DNA of 64,000 nucleotides, from NCBI GenBank assembly GCA_900169235.1, contig FWCC01000044.1:1-64000 (forward strand), in the 5' to 3' direction. The DNA comes from Zarea fungicola. Lineage: Eukaryota > Ascomycota > Sordariomycetes > Hypocreales > Cordycipitaceae. A model generated the notes under the pieces. It ran no database searches, was not told the origin of the DNA, and saw only the letters and a list, made by a program, of their open reading frames with translations. Positions within the stretch are counted from its first letter, which is position 1; the number at the start of each line of letters is the position of its first letter. Shown here in pieces: positions 11,694-24,645 of this stretch. The position numbers and the translations under genes are program-made.

Positions 11694-12363
11694 AGCCCGA
11701 AGATACAAGGACGCAATTTCTGAGGGAAATATGCGCTATGCGGTGCGGGAAAGAGTCATTGGCTTTCGTGAGGGTTCGTGAGTGCTGTGTTAGAAGGTTG
11801 TTTGAGCTGCTCGCATTGGCATCATTAAAACGCGACGCTGGAAACCACTTGGCGGACTGGGTGCTCGTTTGGCTGCTTGTCTGTCCACCCAAGCAGGTCC
11901 CTGGATACGCGCTGTCAGGTGACAGTGGGTGCTATAGAAACCAGACAGCCACCTGAGTCTCTCAGGCTTTTTGACTGGGCCTTCCAGAGCCCCAGTCAAC
12001 CCATTGTATCGGGCAATACATCGCCCAATTCCTGCAGCACTCCACTGACTCGGCGCCACTTACCTTAATGTTAGCAGCAAGTTACGCCGCCTTCCCAAAA
12101 CACGTCAATACGTCACCAGACCAATTTCTCTCCTGGGGTTTCTACGTGCGCCTGACTAGCAACGTGGGCATAGTTTGACCTGGCTATTCGCGACGCAAAT
12201 TGCAGACTTTCAGATGCTTCATTGCTACATTTAGGCTTCATCCCCGTCGATCCATGACTACCATGCTGTCGCATAGGCATCTTCTGCTCTGCGAGTAATT
12301 GTTTGCGCCATACTTGCACGCTCCCGCTACTTCCGGCAAAGCGTTCTGCAAACACGCAACACA
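11694..12363. other. Divergent promoter between the Ecm11-domain and Srf1-like genes
   Basis: A 670-bp gap between two divergent starts. I see no convincing open frame, repeat or RNA; its likely content is the two promoters. Confidence 0.5.
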
Positions 12364-13553
12364 ATGCCCTCGGATCCTCCTCTGCGTACAACTCCACTAC
12401 AGAGCGCTTCTAGTAGCTCAATACCGTCAAATACAACTCCGAGCAGCCTTGCTCGGACTGCTCCGATATCACGACCACCTCCGCGGTCTCTCCCACGTAT
12501 GTCTCGGAGCCTATTCAAACATTCCGATCTTGATGCTGGTCGGAAGCCGTCACTGACCCATACATAGCATGGATTGACTCATACGAGGAAAAATACGACG
12601 GTGATGCGATTGAGACGCTTCATAGACTGACTGCGCCTGCACGAGCAGTCGCACCTCAGCCCAACTCCGTTCCACATGAGCCCGAAAGACGAGTATCAAA
12701 GGACGGATATATAGAGAGTGAGGACCCGAGCCTTGGTCCAGCACAGAAAGTACGAGCCCGAATACCACATCTGCTGCGCTATGGCAGAGCCTCTATGCGT
12801 GGTCGCAAATGGGATCACCTCCGCTCGGCTGAACCTGTCATTGTTGCCGGATACAACCCTTCGCCCTGGCAGCCACCCGTGACATGGCATGATTTCGTCG
12901 CATCCTCTACCTGGGGTCGGCCGCGGGATGAGAGAGGGCTGAGGGTTGCACCGGAATACTTGGATGACTTATACCCAAACTTTAACAATAAGGCCGGACT
13001 GGACTTGGACATGAGTCGGCAACGGCCATCTCGACGCGGGAAGGCCCTCGGCCCATACAAACGGCTCTGGAAAATGGCACTCAGACACTCATTGTCTCCA
13101 TTGATTTTTCGACTCACCGTCATCATTACATCATGTATTGCTTTGGGGATAGCAGCACGCATATATCGACTGGAGACGGTGGGCGATAGAAAGGGTGCGG
13201 AGAGTACACAATCCATCTTTGCCGTGGCCGTAGATACTGTCGCCATCCCATACTCGGCGTATATGATCTGGGATGAATATACAGGAAAGCCGCTTGGTCT
13301 GCGATCGGCAGTGGACAAAATGTCTCTCATCTTGCTTGACCTCTTTTTCATTATTTTCAAGTCGGCCAGCACTGCGCTTGCGTTTGAGGCCTTGGTATAC
13401 CATGGCATTAACTTGTCATCGATACGGCAATTGGCGGAGGCCCTTGCAGCCCTCATGCTTATTGGGCTTGTTTCATGGAGCATGAACCTGTCAGTCAACG
13501 TTTTTCGAGTAATAGAGAAATTGGGTGGCCGGGAAGACGACAACCATGTATAA
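12364..13553 (+). CDS. Srf1-like integral membrane protein (regulator of phospholipase D)
   Basis: Exons 12364-12496 and 12568-13553 give 372 residues. The 71-nt intron has a GTATGT donor, a CTGAC branch-like site and an ATAG acceptor; without splicing the frame stops. The N-terminus is Ser/Pro-rich. Then come the conserved blocks PWIDSYEEKYDGD and RGRKWDHLRSAEPVIVAGYN and a WHDFV segment, typical of the fungal Srf1 family. The C-terminal 170 residues hold about four hydrophobic membrane segments (around IITSCIALGIAARIY, VAIPYSAYMIW, LILLDLFFIIFKSAS and ALMLIGLVSWSMNL). Yeast Srf1 modulates the phospholipase D Spo14; that role is transferred by family and is not shown here. The ATG at 12364 is the first that gives an in-frame spliced product. 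Confidence 0.65.
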
Positions 13554-14661
13554 CTTGGTGGGGTATGACAGCGGCTATCGTGGAATCGGCGTTCTGGGTG
13601 AAAGCGGTTTGGTTTTTTTTTTTGTTATCAAGATACACACATATACACAGTAGCGAGCAGAGCAAGGGGAACTTCCAAACCCCAGATTTTATTTGTTTTT
13701 GCTTTTCTCTTCATCTCAAACTCTACTTGAATGGTTATAGGAATCTGCTCAGTACTGCTAATCCATGATTAGTTAGTTAGACACCAGATAGATGCCGCTT
13801 GTTCGGCGTATGTAACTTTTTTTGCGCGACATTCAATGTGCCATGGATGCATCTACCTAGATTAAAGTACCGCTCACAGCTTCTATACTACTTATCGTTG
13901 AATAATTTAATCGCGTCAGTACCTGACCCGACGAGGTATGTTACAATAGCCTGGTCTTGCTTCCTCGCTGTGGGCGGTAAGAGGGGGCAGAACCTCCCAG
14001 CAAACAGCTGGGACAACTTACCAGTAGATATTGCTGGTAGACCGGAGTTGGCGTAGGGACCTTCCAAGGCTGCAATCACCAAAGCCCGCTAAAACGAGGC
14101 AGCCAAGCGCCCGCCGCTGCCTGTTTGACCTCTGTCCTGGGCTGGCCAGTCACTGTCGCTGACAGCCCAATCCTCCCTCCACCCACCACGGTCTCGTCAC
14201 TCTTGCCTCCTCTCGCCATCTAACCCATCAAAACCACTGCACTCCTTGTTCCTCACTTTGCACTTCTCCGGCGATCGAGCGGGCGAGGCAGTTTGCATCT
14301 GTCCGTTATCCCATTCGCATTTTGTCAGGCGTTCCCGTTCCGCTATTTCGGCCGCAGAAGCAGCCTTGCAAAGCTGGCTTTTGGTTGTACTAGCCTGTCG
14401 TCGCGTTTGCGCCGTTCGCCCTCCCCGCCACTCTAGTTGTTTGTTGGCACCACCCGGGGATAAACACCGACGTCCGCTGCGAAAATCGCCTGGCTTTGTT
14501 CTTTGGGTCAAGTCTCTCCATCCTTGAGAGCTTGATATTGTCCCTATTATCCCGCCCCAAGAGTGCGCACCGTATCCCCACTGTTGCAATCTCAACTGCT
14601 AGCTCACATTCCGAAAGGACCCCGCCGACGACAACCTACGCATTATCAACCTTCACCCATC
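13554..14661. other. Intergenic region with cul1 leader
   Basis: Between two same-strand genes. It contains a T-run near 13611-13623 after the Srf1-like stop and, in its second half, pyrimidine-rich sequence typical of a leader before cullin-1. No gene seen. Confidence 0.5.
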
Positions 14662-17182
14662 ATGGCGACTAGAACCGCCACTTCTAGCCAGATGCCGTCG
14701 GTTCCGAATAGGGAGGATATCGATGCAACGTATGTTCTCTTGCCAGACGCCTCGGCCTTGTCCCGCTACTAACTGCTCACAGGTGGAAGTACCTCGTCCA
14801 TGGCATCAACCGTGTCATGAATGATCTTGAACAGGGCATCGATATGCAGCTCTACATGGGAGTATACACGTAAGTCCCATGGCGTTTCAATGTTATCGCA
14901 ATTTTTCTAACTCACCCAGGGCGGTCCACAACTTCTGCACATCTCAGAAGGCTGTCGGATTAGGTGGACCAGCCATGCACGCCAGCCACAGAGGCGGTTC
15001 GTTGCTCCTACCCTGTCTTGCCGTCCAACTCCACTGACATGTTTTCCCATCACAGCCCATCTTCTCGGCGAGGAGCTTTACAACAAACTCATTGAATACT
15101 TGAAACAACACCTCATTGGCCTGGCCGAGAAATCGAAATCGCACACCGACGAAGCCCTCCTCGCATACTACATTAAGGAATGGGGAAGGTACACCGTCGC
15201 TGCCAAGTACATTCACCATCTGTTCCGCTATCTTAATCGCCACTGGGTGAAGCGCGAGATTGATGAGGGCAAGAAAAGCATATACGATGTTTACACTTTG
15301 CACCTTGTTCAATGGCGCAAAGTCCTTTTCTCCCAGGTCTCGACCAAGGTCATGGATGCTGTCTTAAAGTTGGTGGAGAAGCAAAGAAACGGTGAGACGA
15401 TTGAACACGGCCAGATCAAGCAAGTTGTCGATTCGTTTGTTTCGCTTGGCCTGGACGAAGCCGACCCCTCGAAATCTACCCTCGACGTCTACAGATTCCA
15501 CTTCGAGAAGCCCTTCCTAGAAGCCACAAAAGAATTCTATCAAGCTGAGTCGAAGCAATTTGTTGCTGAAAATAGCGTCGTAGAATACATGAAGAAGGCC
15601 GAAATGCGATTGGCAGAGGAAGAGGAGCGCGTCAGCATGTATCTGCACCAAGACATTGGCATTCCGCTCAAGAAAACATGCAACCAAGCTCTGATTGCTG
15701 ATCACGCGAACCTTTTGCGTGAGGAGTTTCAGATTCTTCTGGATAACGACCGCGAAGAAGACATGGCAAGGATGTATAATCTTCTGGCTCGCATTCCAGG
15801 CGGCCTCGACCCCCTACGAACCAGATTTGAGAATCATGTTCGCAGAGCTGGTTTGGCGGCGGTTCAGAGAATACAGTCCACAGACGGCGACAAACTCGAA
15901 CCCAAGGTCTATGTCGACGCTTTGCTGGAGATTCACACCAAGTACCAGGCCTTGGTCAAGCAAGCTTTCACCGATGAGCCGGAATTCACAAGATCCTTGG
16001 ATAATGCTTGCCGAGAATTCGTCAACCGCAATGAAGTATGCAAATCCGGTTCCAACAAATCCCCTGAGCTTCTTGCCAAATATACGGACGTGCTCCTCCG
16101 TAAGAGCAGCACCAGCATCGAAGAGGCTGAATTGGAGCGCACTCTCACGCAGCTCATGACTGTCTTTAAATACATTGAAGACAAAGATGTTTTCCAAAAG
16201 TTTTACGCTCGCATGTTGGCAAGACGCCTGGTCCATGCTAACTCATCCTCCGATGATGCTGAAACCAGCATGATCAGTAAACTCAAGGAAGCCTGCGGTT
16301 TCGAGTACACGAATAAGCTACAGCGCATGTTTCAGGACATGCAGATCTCGAAAGATCTCAACAAGGATTTCCGCGAGCACCTCGATGGTATTGGCAGCGA
16401 GAAAACTGTCGATTCAGCATTCTCCATCCTCGGTACCGGCTTCTGGCCACTGCAAGCCCCGAGTACGCACTTCCAACCACCTGCGGAGATTGCCAATGAG
16501 ATTGAGAAATTTTCTCGCTTTTACAAGCACAAGCACGATGGTAGAAAGCTTACCTGGCTATGGCATCTATGCAAGGGCGAAATAAAGACGGGATATTGTA
16601 AGAGCAGCAAGACGCCATTTACCTTTCAGGTCTCTGTCTATCAAATGGCCATTCTACTTCTCTTCAACGAAAAGGACTCGTACGTCTATGAGGACATGTT
16701 GAGTGCGACTGCATTGAGCACCGAGGTTCTTGACCAGGCGCTTGCTGTCATTCTCAAAGCAAAGGTATTACTTATGGCAGGAGGAGACAAGCCTGGCCCT
16801 GGTAAGACATTCAATCTTAACTACGAATTTAAGAGCAAGAAGATCCGTGTCAATTTGAACCTGGGAGGTGTCAAGGAGGCCAAGCAAGAAGAAGCCGAGA
16901 CCAACAAGACGATTGAGGAAGACAGAAAACTACTCCTTCAGGTACGATGGATTGTCATGACGCCGCTGATTCCCTGTCGCTAATGAGTTTTAGTCTGCGA
17001 TTGTCCGAATCATGAAAGCACGAAAGAAGATGAAGCACACGCAGCTGGTCAGCGAGACAATTAATCAGATTCGCACACGTTTCGTTCCCAAGGTTGCAGA
17101 TATTAAAAAGTGTATAGAGATTCTTCTTGACAAGGAATATCTTGAGCGTCTAGACGATGATGAACTCGGATACCTTGCCTAA
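14662..17182 (+). CDS. cul1: Cullin-1, scaffold of SCF ubiquitin ligases
   Basis: Five exons, 14662-14729, 14783-14869, 14920-14996, 15056-16941 and 16994-17182, encode 768 residues, normal for Cul1/Cdc53. The N-terminal cullin repeats, which bind Skp1 and F-box proteins, run from about residue 25 ([18 protein letters not shown]) and include YTLHLVQWR and the conserved [13 protein letters not shown] block at the start of the cullin homology domain. The last exon encodes the winged-helix neddylation module: [15 protein letters not shown], in which Lys714 aligns with the NEDD8 acceptor of human CUL1, and the standard end of the family, [14 protein letters not shown]. The complex ubiquitinates cell-cycle and signalling substrates in nucleus and cytoplasm. 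All four introns are short, 50 to 59 nt, and join in frame. Confidence 0.96.
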
Positions 17183-17859
17183 AAGGTCTCGTTAAAAACA
17201 TATTCTTACTACTTGCCACCATTTGCATATAGAACAAGGGCTGGGGGACACAGTATCTATCATTAGGAGTCGTTTGGTGAGTGCTCGGCACACAAGCTTG
17301 ACCAGGGGTTGTAGCATGGGAGGACGGTGGTAATGCTCGCCCCAGCTCGCTCACCTTTTGCGGTCTAAACAGGTGCAGGCTGTACTGGTGAAACTATGCT
17401 GGTAACGAGGACAGGGTCAAATTTTCCGCGTGGTTGCGGCGTTACATGAAGATTAAACTGCACCTCGTTTTCTCTCATCTCTTTGTTTTTCCTCTTCCTT
17501 TTGGGCATGAAATGAATACGGATATTATGGGACTAAGATTGGCGCGGAAGACGTAAAAGTGAGCCAAGCACAGAAAATAAACTATTTGTCATGGTGCCAT
17601 TGCTAGACTTGAAAAATGTCTACAGGGAGACGGAGTTTTTATCATCCAATAACTTTAAATTGTTTAACACTATACAGAGCTGTTTTTTTTTTTTTTTTTT
17701 CAATGACAGTGTCAAGAAACGGGATATTATTGAATGCTATGTAGTTTGTGTTTCTTGTATATTATTAACACGTTTTTGTTTTATGTCATTATTTTTCTCA
17801 TGGTTCCCATCTTTTTCTGCTTGTGCTTGTTTGTCGTCATCCCTTATTCCTCCTTACTT
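17183..17859. other. Convergent 3' region between cul1 and AVL9
   Basis: AT-rich shared 3' flank with an 18-base T tract at 17683-17700. The plus-strand frames here are low-complexity. No gene seen. Confidence 0.5.
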
Positions 17860-20545
17860 TTACTCATCAAATTTGGCAGGAGTTGCTTCTTTGGGCGTGA
17901 CATTACCACTGCTACCTCCATCCTCCATCTTTTCCTTTTGGAGCTCATCCTGCTTCTTTTGCTTTTTCTTTCTCTCTTCCTCTTCAATTGCAGCTATCCT
18001 TTGCATTACTGGCGTGAGTGATTTCTTTTTCGGCGCGGTTGTGGCAGTGCCGACAAGCTCTTCCGTCTGAAAGCCGTCGCTTTGCGGTTTCGGCGAGACC
18101 ACGGGTTCGGGAGCGACAGCAACAGTGGCCGTCAGAGAGGCGTTGGACTCTGCAGATGAAATGGTCGTGATGCCTAGCGCGTCGCTATCGTCGTCGGGCT
18201 TCTCAGCGACGGTGGCGGCGCCGTGAACGGACTCGGACTCGCCCGTCAGCGGTCTGTCCAAAGAGCTGCTCGCGGCAGACAGGATGCTCTCGCTGAAGCT
18301 CTGCTGCGTGAGCGGGCGCATCGACCCATGGGCTCCGCTGCTGCTGCCATCAGTCGATGAGGCCCCGCGCGATCTCGGTGAGCTGATGATCTGATAGTCT
18401 TTGTCAATGGGGCTGGTGGGCGTGGAGAATCTGTTGCTGTTTCCGGTGTCGCTCAGTTGAGATGTGGTTGCCGATGACTTGCTGGTGCGCCAGCCCGCGC
18501 CCCAGCCCGCGTTTTTGCGCTTTTCACCCGCCCATGACGCCCAGCTCGACATGTATGCACCAGCCTTGGTGCCGACCGACTGCATCGTGGCCTGCGCTTT
18601 GGTCATGTCGACGGCAAATGTGGGTGAGGCAGTTCCGCCAGTCGTACCACCCGCACTTGTCGTGCTCGACAGTTCACTAGACACGGACGCACGCGTGGCG
18701 GCGACACTGTCCTCGGCCTTGCGCCGCTGCGACTCTCGCAGGTACTCCACGTCGCTGTACAGTTTGTTGAACATGGATGAGGCCTTTTCGCGGCCCGCAG
18801 CCAGGTTTCGGCCTAGAATCTCGCGACCCTGGGCGAGCCGCTCATCAAGGTGCAGATCTTTGACCTGGTCGGCGATGCGGCGCTGCACATCGTCAATTGT
18901 CAGGCCACCTGCGGAGGGATGTTTGGGCTCAGATACGGCAAAGAGGTTGGCGTCGGTGTGTGCCTCCCATATGCGATAGTTTTCCGTCTTGCTCCACGCG
19001 GCTATCCAATCGAGACCGAAATCGACGGCGGGGTCCTCCTCTCCGGTAAAGGTGCCCTTGGAGACGTCACCTTGCATTGCGAGAAAGTTGTGGAATTTGA
19101 CCGAGGAAATGAGACCGAGAATGTATGACTCAAACTGCGAGCGAATGTACTCTTCGCTGCCGGCGTACTGCAGCGTCTTGGGCCGGCTGGGATTCGCCTC
19201 ATCCCATGTTTCGTTGATGAGCTGCGTCAGGGAGTCGATCCATCTTCTGTCAGCCGCCGTCAGGCCAAGGACGGTTTTGAGAGAAGGCGAGGTAATGTTG
19301 ACTGTGCCCTCGTCGAGGTTTATGAGAATGTCGCTGTATCGGTCCCTTTGCTGTAGGAGCAAAGAATTTGTGCTACCAACGAGGTACGATTTTGTACCTA
19401 CGTCGGCCAGCAGATCAAGCTGCTGCAGCGGCGTATATGGTCCGAATATGGCACCTTTACCAAATATTTGCAGAGGTAGGCCCATAAACTGCAGTAATGA
19501 GCTGCGGTTGCTGCTCTGTAGGCTGGTCGATGGCGCCAGCTTCTCCTCGTAGGAATTCAGCTCCGGGTCTGCGCAGTCTTGCAGGTTACGTATTAGCCCT
19601 GGAATTAAGGATATGAGGGCAAACTGCACCATGCACAGCTTATCACATCGCGAGCCGAAAAACAGCATCTAAGAAATCACACGACGGAGAGATTAGCACA
19701 CATATTTGCATTCATTTTGTCACACGGCGACCACAATGTAGTTGGTCGTTTCGCAGTGTTGGGAAATTCATCCTCACTTTTGGTTGCAACAGACAACACT
19801 TGAGCAGCACCAGTGTCTGCCACTTGTACTCGTGAATGAGCTCACGTAGGCTCATGCCCAAATACTGGTCCCTACTCCCCGTATCCGCCAAGTCGCCACG
19901 CGCCTTCTCATCCGCAAGACTCTCCTGGAAGCGGCGCAGAATCTCAACGTCTGTGAAGTCGCGCTGGGCGAACCAGGCGTGCGTGACCATGCCCAGGCGC
20001 TCACGGAGCACGCCGAAAAAGTGCGGGCTGTCGGCGATGACGACGACAGCCTTCTGGACCGTCGAGCGCGTCACGTCGGCAGGGCGGTTGATGAGGGCGG
20101 CCGAGTCCAGCTGGCGGGTACACGAGATGCCAAAGAGCGAGATTGCGGGCTTCTCCGTCGTGGCCGGGCGGAGCAGCGTGAAGTAGGAAAAGTCCTCCTC
20201 CGAGGCGTGTGCGCCGTCGCTGAGGGCCATGAACGGGAGCAGGTGCCAGTCGTAGTCGGCTGCTGGGTCGGCGCCGTCATCGACACCAAACCATGATTCG
20301 ACTTCGGGTCCACGCGCGTGGTGGAAGCCGACAACGGTGACGAGGGGTGTAAAATCAGATGTGGAACTGCTTCCGCTAGCTATGCTACCAGGAGCCGGAG
20401 AGACCGGTGGGATGGGAGAGAGGACAGCTTTGATTTCGGGCGGTGGTGATGGTGATTCGACGGTGGTGGTCTCTGTCGTCAGGGAGATCTCCTCCGTGGC
20501 CGGGGCATCATCTTGGTCCTGCCTGGCAGTGTTGTTGACAGACAT
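17860..20545 (-). CDS. avl9: Avl9-type late secretory transport protein
   Basis: Two exons, complement of 17860-19668 and 19778-20545, give 858 residues. The N-terminal DENN-like part contains VVGFHHARGPEVESWFG, FSYFTLLRP and LFGISCTRQL, all hallmarks of Avl9. After the 109-nt intron come LIPGLIRNLQDC and FGPYTPLQQLDLL, also typical. The last 300 residues are Ser/Thr-rich and end in a Lys/Glu-rich helix (EEEERKKKQKKQDELQKEK). Yeast Avl9 acts in exocytic traffic from the Golgi, so the protein probably works at late Golgi or endosomal membranes. The frame is open for 150 codons upstream of the ATG at 20545 but contains no other ATG, which supports this start. Confidence 0.88.
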
Positions 20546-21780
20546 GGTGTCGTCCTTGTTTTCGGCCGACGTAGTCGTCGGAAAGGAGGGGGATAGAGTC
20601 GTAGCTTCGTAGCTTCGTCCGGCTTTGCCGCTTCCTTCCCACGCGGCTGCTGGGGCGCAACTTTTTGTAGCGTGTACTATTGATGCAGCACTACAGAGCA
20701 GTCTACAACCAGGCCATGCGCAAAGGTATCTGTCCGGTTTTCGTCGTACGGTATATTCGATAGGATAATAGGTTGTGAGCTTCAAGGGGTTTCGACGCAG
20801 CCCCTTTGAAATTGGTGGCAGAGGTAAAAGGAGGGGTGGGTTGGGAGATGAGCTGTTGTTGATGTGTGACGGACGGCTGCAAGGCCGAGCTGCTTGCTGG
20901 TCGTGGAGAATGGAGATTAAAACTAGGGAGTGGATGACTCCGCCGAAAAAAGAAAACCAAATCTTGATGCAGTAGCCAGCGGGACGAAAGGACAATGCAT
21001 TGAAGAAAGAAAGAGCATTTGATTAAAATTTATCAAAACGCAGAAGAAAAAATATGCTAGATCAGGTGTTACAGGTAGAAGATGGAGTGGCGTATGTATG
21101 AAGAGAGTGCAGCGGCTGCCCGCTGTTACGCATGGTGTATAGTCATATCTACTCACGGAAGTCCTGATATGGCCCATGAGGGCAGAAAAAAGAGCTTGTG
21201 GTCTATTGATAAGATGGATATGTGGCGTTTTGCTCCGTACAGGGAAACGTTAATTTAGACTGCAACTGTTAGCTAGCATGATTATTAGTAGTTACTCAAG
21301 ACCAGGGGCTTCGAGGTAGTTACTAGCTATTTACTTCCCATGTAGGAAGTCTTTCGCTAACGGCGTACCTTGCAATGCAGAAGAGAATACTTGCTGCTGA
21401 GATCAAAAGAAAAAAGAAAGAGACGTGTATCTACCGACAAGAAAACTTGAGCTGTGCCATTCACATCCAATAAAACTGGACATGACAACTGGGCTTCTTT
21501 TATCTGCCATTGTCCCACTGCCAATATCGACCCTGCTTTACATATAAACGTCGCACCAAACCGCCGTCGTCCACAGTCGAGCCACAGTAAGTTGCCTTTT
21601 ACTACTTGCTAGCAAGCAGGAATTCAACGCATGAGCATACCCTGTCGCATCTCTGCAACTACGACATAGGGGCCAATAACTTCACTCATTGGGGAATCGT
21701 TGAGTAAAATGGTGTGTTCGATATTAGCCCTACATCTCATCATTTAATCCATCTTCCTGTTGAAAAAGTATGGGGCAGCA
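20546..21780. other. Intergenic region with AVL9 promoter
   Basis: Between the AVL9 start and the 3' end of the Zn2Cys6 gene, both on the minus strand. No protein-like frame; the sequence becomes AT-rich beyond about 20990. It marks the left boundary of the accessory cluster. Confidence 0.5.
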
Positions 21781-24106
21781 TCATATCGGTGCTTCGCTGA
21801 TGAAGCTTGTCAACAAGTCATCGAAGCCAGTCGCCAGTGTCCCCCCATTTGAAATATCCGCCATCCATTGCAATAAGTCTGCCGAGTCCTCCTTTCGCAG
21901 AGCCAATGGCTTACCCCCATCGCTTTCAATGAGCATCGTCATGGTTCGCGACGCAATTACCTCAAAGATATCGCGGTAGGGCTTCACGGGCTCGTGCCAC
22001 TGCCATGAGGACGAGCACGACGGTAAATGCCGTACATGTGCCTGCTTACCATGTCCTGTCGCGTTGCTTCACGGACAGCCGGAGAGGCCCACAGGCAGTG
22101 AGGATATGTCAGACCGGCAATGAAGACTGTGTGAAGTGCACCCCAGGTGAACGTAGTTCGTCTGTTGAGCACAACGCCACGAATACCGTGGCAGAGTTCC
22201 GAGGCGGCCTTCATCGACTCAAAAAATGCCCTTTCGGTCGCTCCCATGCTGGGATCCGTCAACTGGCCCCTGTATAGATAAAGAATTGTATAATGGTAGC
22301 AGAACTCATACCACCAGTCAGAGATGAACATTGACAGTGTGTCAGCATGGAATGGTACCGGACGCTGAAGTGTCGAGTGCAAAGTCTCCAGCTCATCTCG
22401 CAGCTCATCGACACGTTGCTGATAAGTCGGGTGCGATGGCATGCTTGTGGAAATGTTGGAATGCAGCGTCACCTGTATTTTGCCCCAGAGAGCGCGTATG
22501 CGAAACGTATCCAGTGCCTTTGTCAACGAGGTTGGCGGATCATCCTGGCTTCTCACATAGTGGGCGAATCCTTGACGAGGAATTTCGGCATCCTCAATGT
22601 CGAGCGGGTACTGAAAGTGTCAGAGCGTCAAGCGGCAAACCAAAATACGCAACATCAAATGGGAGTTTATACCTCACAATCAAACTCTTGGTTCTGTAGC
22701 ACGAGCGGTCGCCCCAATATACAGGCACACATACAGTCAATTGTCCAAGCGCACCAAAATGCACGTTTACGAAGTTCAAGGCGCAGAGGCTCCAATACTA
22801 GGCCAATGGCAGTTTCGTGACGATGATACCCCAGCTCGATGCATTGGCGCAGCGCCAGCCCAGAGAATCGCCTGAAGCAATGTCAGAATGAAGGCAAATA
22901 GAGAAAAGAACCAAGGCAAGAACAGTACCAAACGGAAGTCCCAACGGGAGATCGAAGCGAGTATACTGCAAAGCATAAATATGCTTGTATGGTTTCCAGA
23001 TTCTCCTGTTCTAAAACGCTGTCTACGTATAGTTGCGCTGTGGCGTATAGTTGCTATATTTCGGCGTCAGGTCTAGGGTTGATGAGCAGATTGTTGTATT
23101 CATACCTCTGGGGAGTACCCAACTTCAGGAAGAAGAAGCGCCCCAATAGCATACACTTATTTGATTATGTATTAGCAAGAGTCGGGAAATATCGGCAGCG
23201 AGATGAAACATGATTAGTTACCATGTACAGAAAGAACAGTGACAACGGCCTGAGCTGCCACACATCAGCGACCTCGGAAGGTAAGAGCTGCGCCTCCCAT
23301 TGCCGAAATGTAGCCTCACGAAGAAAAGGATATTGCGTATGTATCTGCTCAAAATAGGCATCACTAAGCTTGATGCAGCTCTCTGGATCGGGCAGGAGGC
23401 AGTGCCCTGGAAGAGACCTGTCCGCAGCGCTGAAGACGGCCCGCCCCTGGTTCGGCGTGGAATCGACCGGCGAAGAGTAGAATTGATGACCCGAGAGAAT
23501 CCAACGGCAGATGATGGTCCTAGATAGTGCGGCTCCGCACCGGCAGCAACACTCAACAAGCCGAGCTCGGTGGCTAGATCGCCTACCTCTTCCGCTTCTA
23601 TGACTCTTTCTGGCATCGCCGCTGCTAGCTGAGCAGTCGGAGTACTCGAAAGGAACTGCCCATCTGGCGAGAACAGTGCGTTTGTAGTATGCCCTGGGTA
23701 TCCCGCACGCTGTGTCTTCGGCGATGCGTCCCAGGGCAGTGCGGATTCCAGCTGCGCGACTCTCTGCTCCAAGGTCTCGAGGTAGTTGCGAGGCTGATGA
23801 CGCTTTGTCGCTGGATCTTCAACCAAGCAGACTGCGCAAGATTTTATACCAAACCATTAGCAACATAATATTCCTGATTCGAACCATACTTGTGATACTA
23901 ACCTAGACCCAACCTTTGGCAGTTTGCACATGCTGGTGTTTGGTCATCACACTATCTTTTTGTGTTAGTTGAGTGGGAATCATTTTTCAACGATGTGTCG
24001 GTGGTACTCAGACCCTTAGCTTCTTGTCTTTACAGTTGATGCAGGCTACTAGCATTCGATGTCCTGTCCGCTTTCGCGTTGCTCCACGCTGTGATCGTCG
24101 TTGCAT
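21781..24106 (-). pseudogene. Zn2Cys6 fungal-specific transcription factor, apparently damaged
   Basis: Exon pieces on the complement: 24014-24106, 23903-23951, about 23222-23831, 23106-23155, 22929-23053, 22673-22871, about 22035-22610 and 21781-about 21985. Exons 1 to 3 splice to a complete zinc cluster (C-x2-C-x6-C-x6-C-x2-C-x6-C, beginning ACINCKDKKLRC), then a short coiled linker (NYLETLEQRVAQLES). A fungal_trans domain follows (LSDAYFEQIHTQYPFLREA; ALRQCIELGYHRHETAIG). Breaks: between about 23440 and 23500 the frame must shift to pass from FSRVINSTL to LPGHCLLPD. At 23155/23156 the likely acceptor reads AA-GTG where AG-GTG is expected, losing the frame before YAIGALLLPE. Near 22000 either a 50-nt intron or two shifts are needed. 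A functional gene with unusual splicing cannot be ruled out. It may have regulated the neighbouring transporter and oxidase. Confidence 0.6.
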
Positions 24107-24645
24107 TGTGAGATGCCAGAGTAAGCTGGTGGCAGTAGGACTTTAAGACCAACGGCGAAGGTCGCGATTGTTAACTAACGAATTGAACTTTATTCATCCA
24201 TGCTAGTCGCAATGAGTGCGGGAGACAAGCCTCAGTGGACACGTTCTCAATGTTTTAGCCAGCTTATCAGCTGGCGCTATAATTCAAGTCTCATCACACT
24301 GCGAATAACGCCGAAATACAGTATGTTATGTTTCCATGTTATATTGTTTTTAGGTGCATGGTAATGTTGTGACTGCATGTGCTCCTGAATCTGAGGAACT
24401 CAGCGAGGCCAAGCCTTACAGTGTTCACAGTATATGCATTGTATGCTCTCAGGCAGGACTACATTTTGGCATACATTTACATGGCACACATGAACTATTT
24501 AAGTACTTGAATTGACCTAAATACACAAAGCCGCGTCATTCCAGCCGACGCTGTTCATACTCACGTTCCGCTTCCTTTCCATTGCCCTCATCAGAGCTTG
24601 CCAAAGTCAGTATGCTGTAGTCCCACGATTTTACTATCAGTTTAC
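24107..24645. other. Intergenic region, promoter of the Zn2Cys6 gene
   Basis: AT-rich gap between the regulator start and the transporter's 3' end, both on the minus strand. Nothing recognisable besides a probable promoter. Confidence 0.45.

Noticed and set aside
23455..23500. 44-nt intron (GTCATC to CCAG) rescuing the Zn2Cys6 frame
   Set aside because: It would restore the frame, but it is shorter than the other introns here, has a poor donor and removes residues (VINST) that look conserved. Kept only as an alternative.
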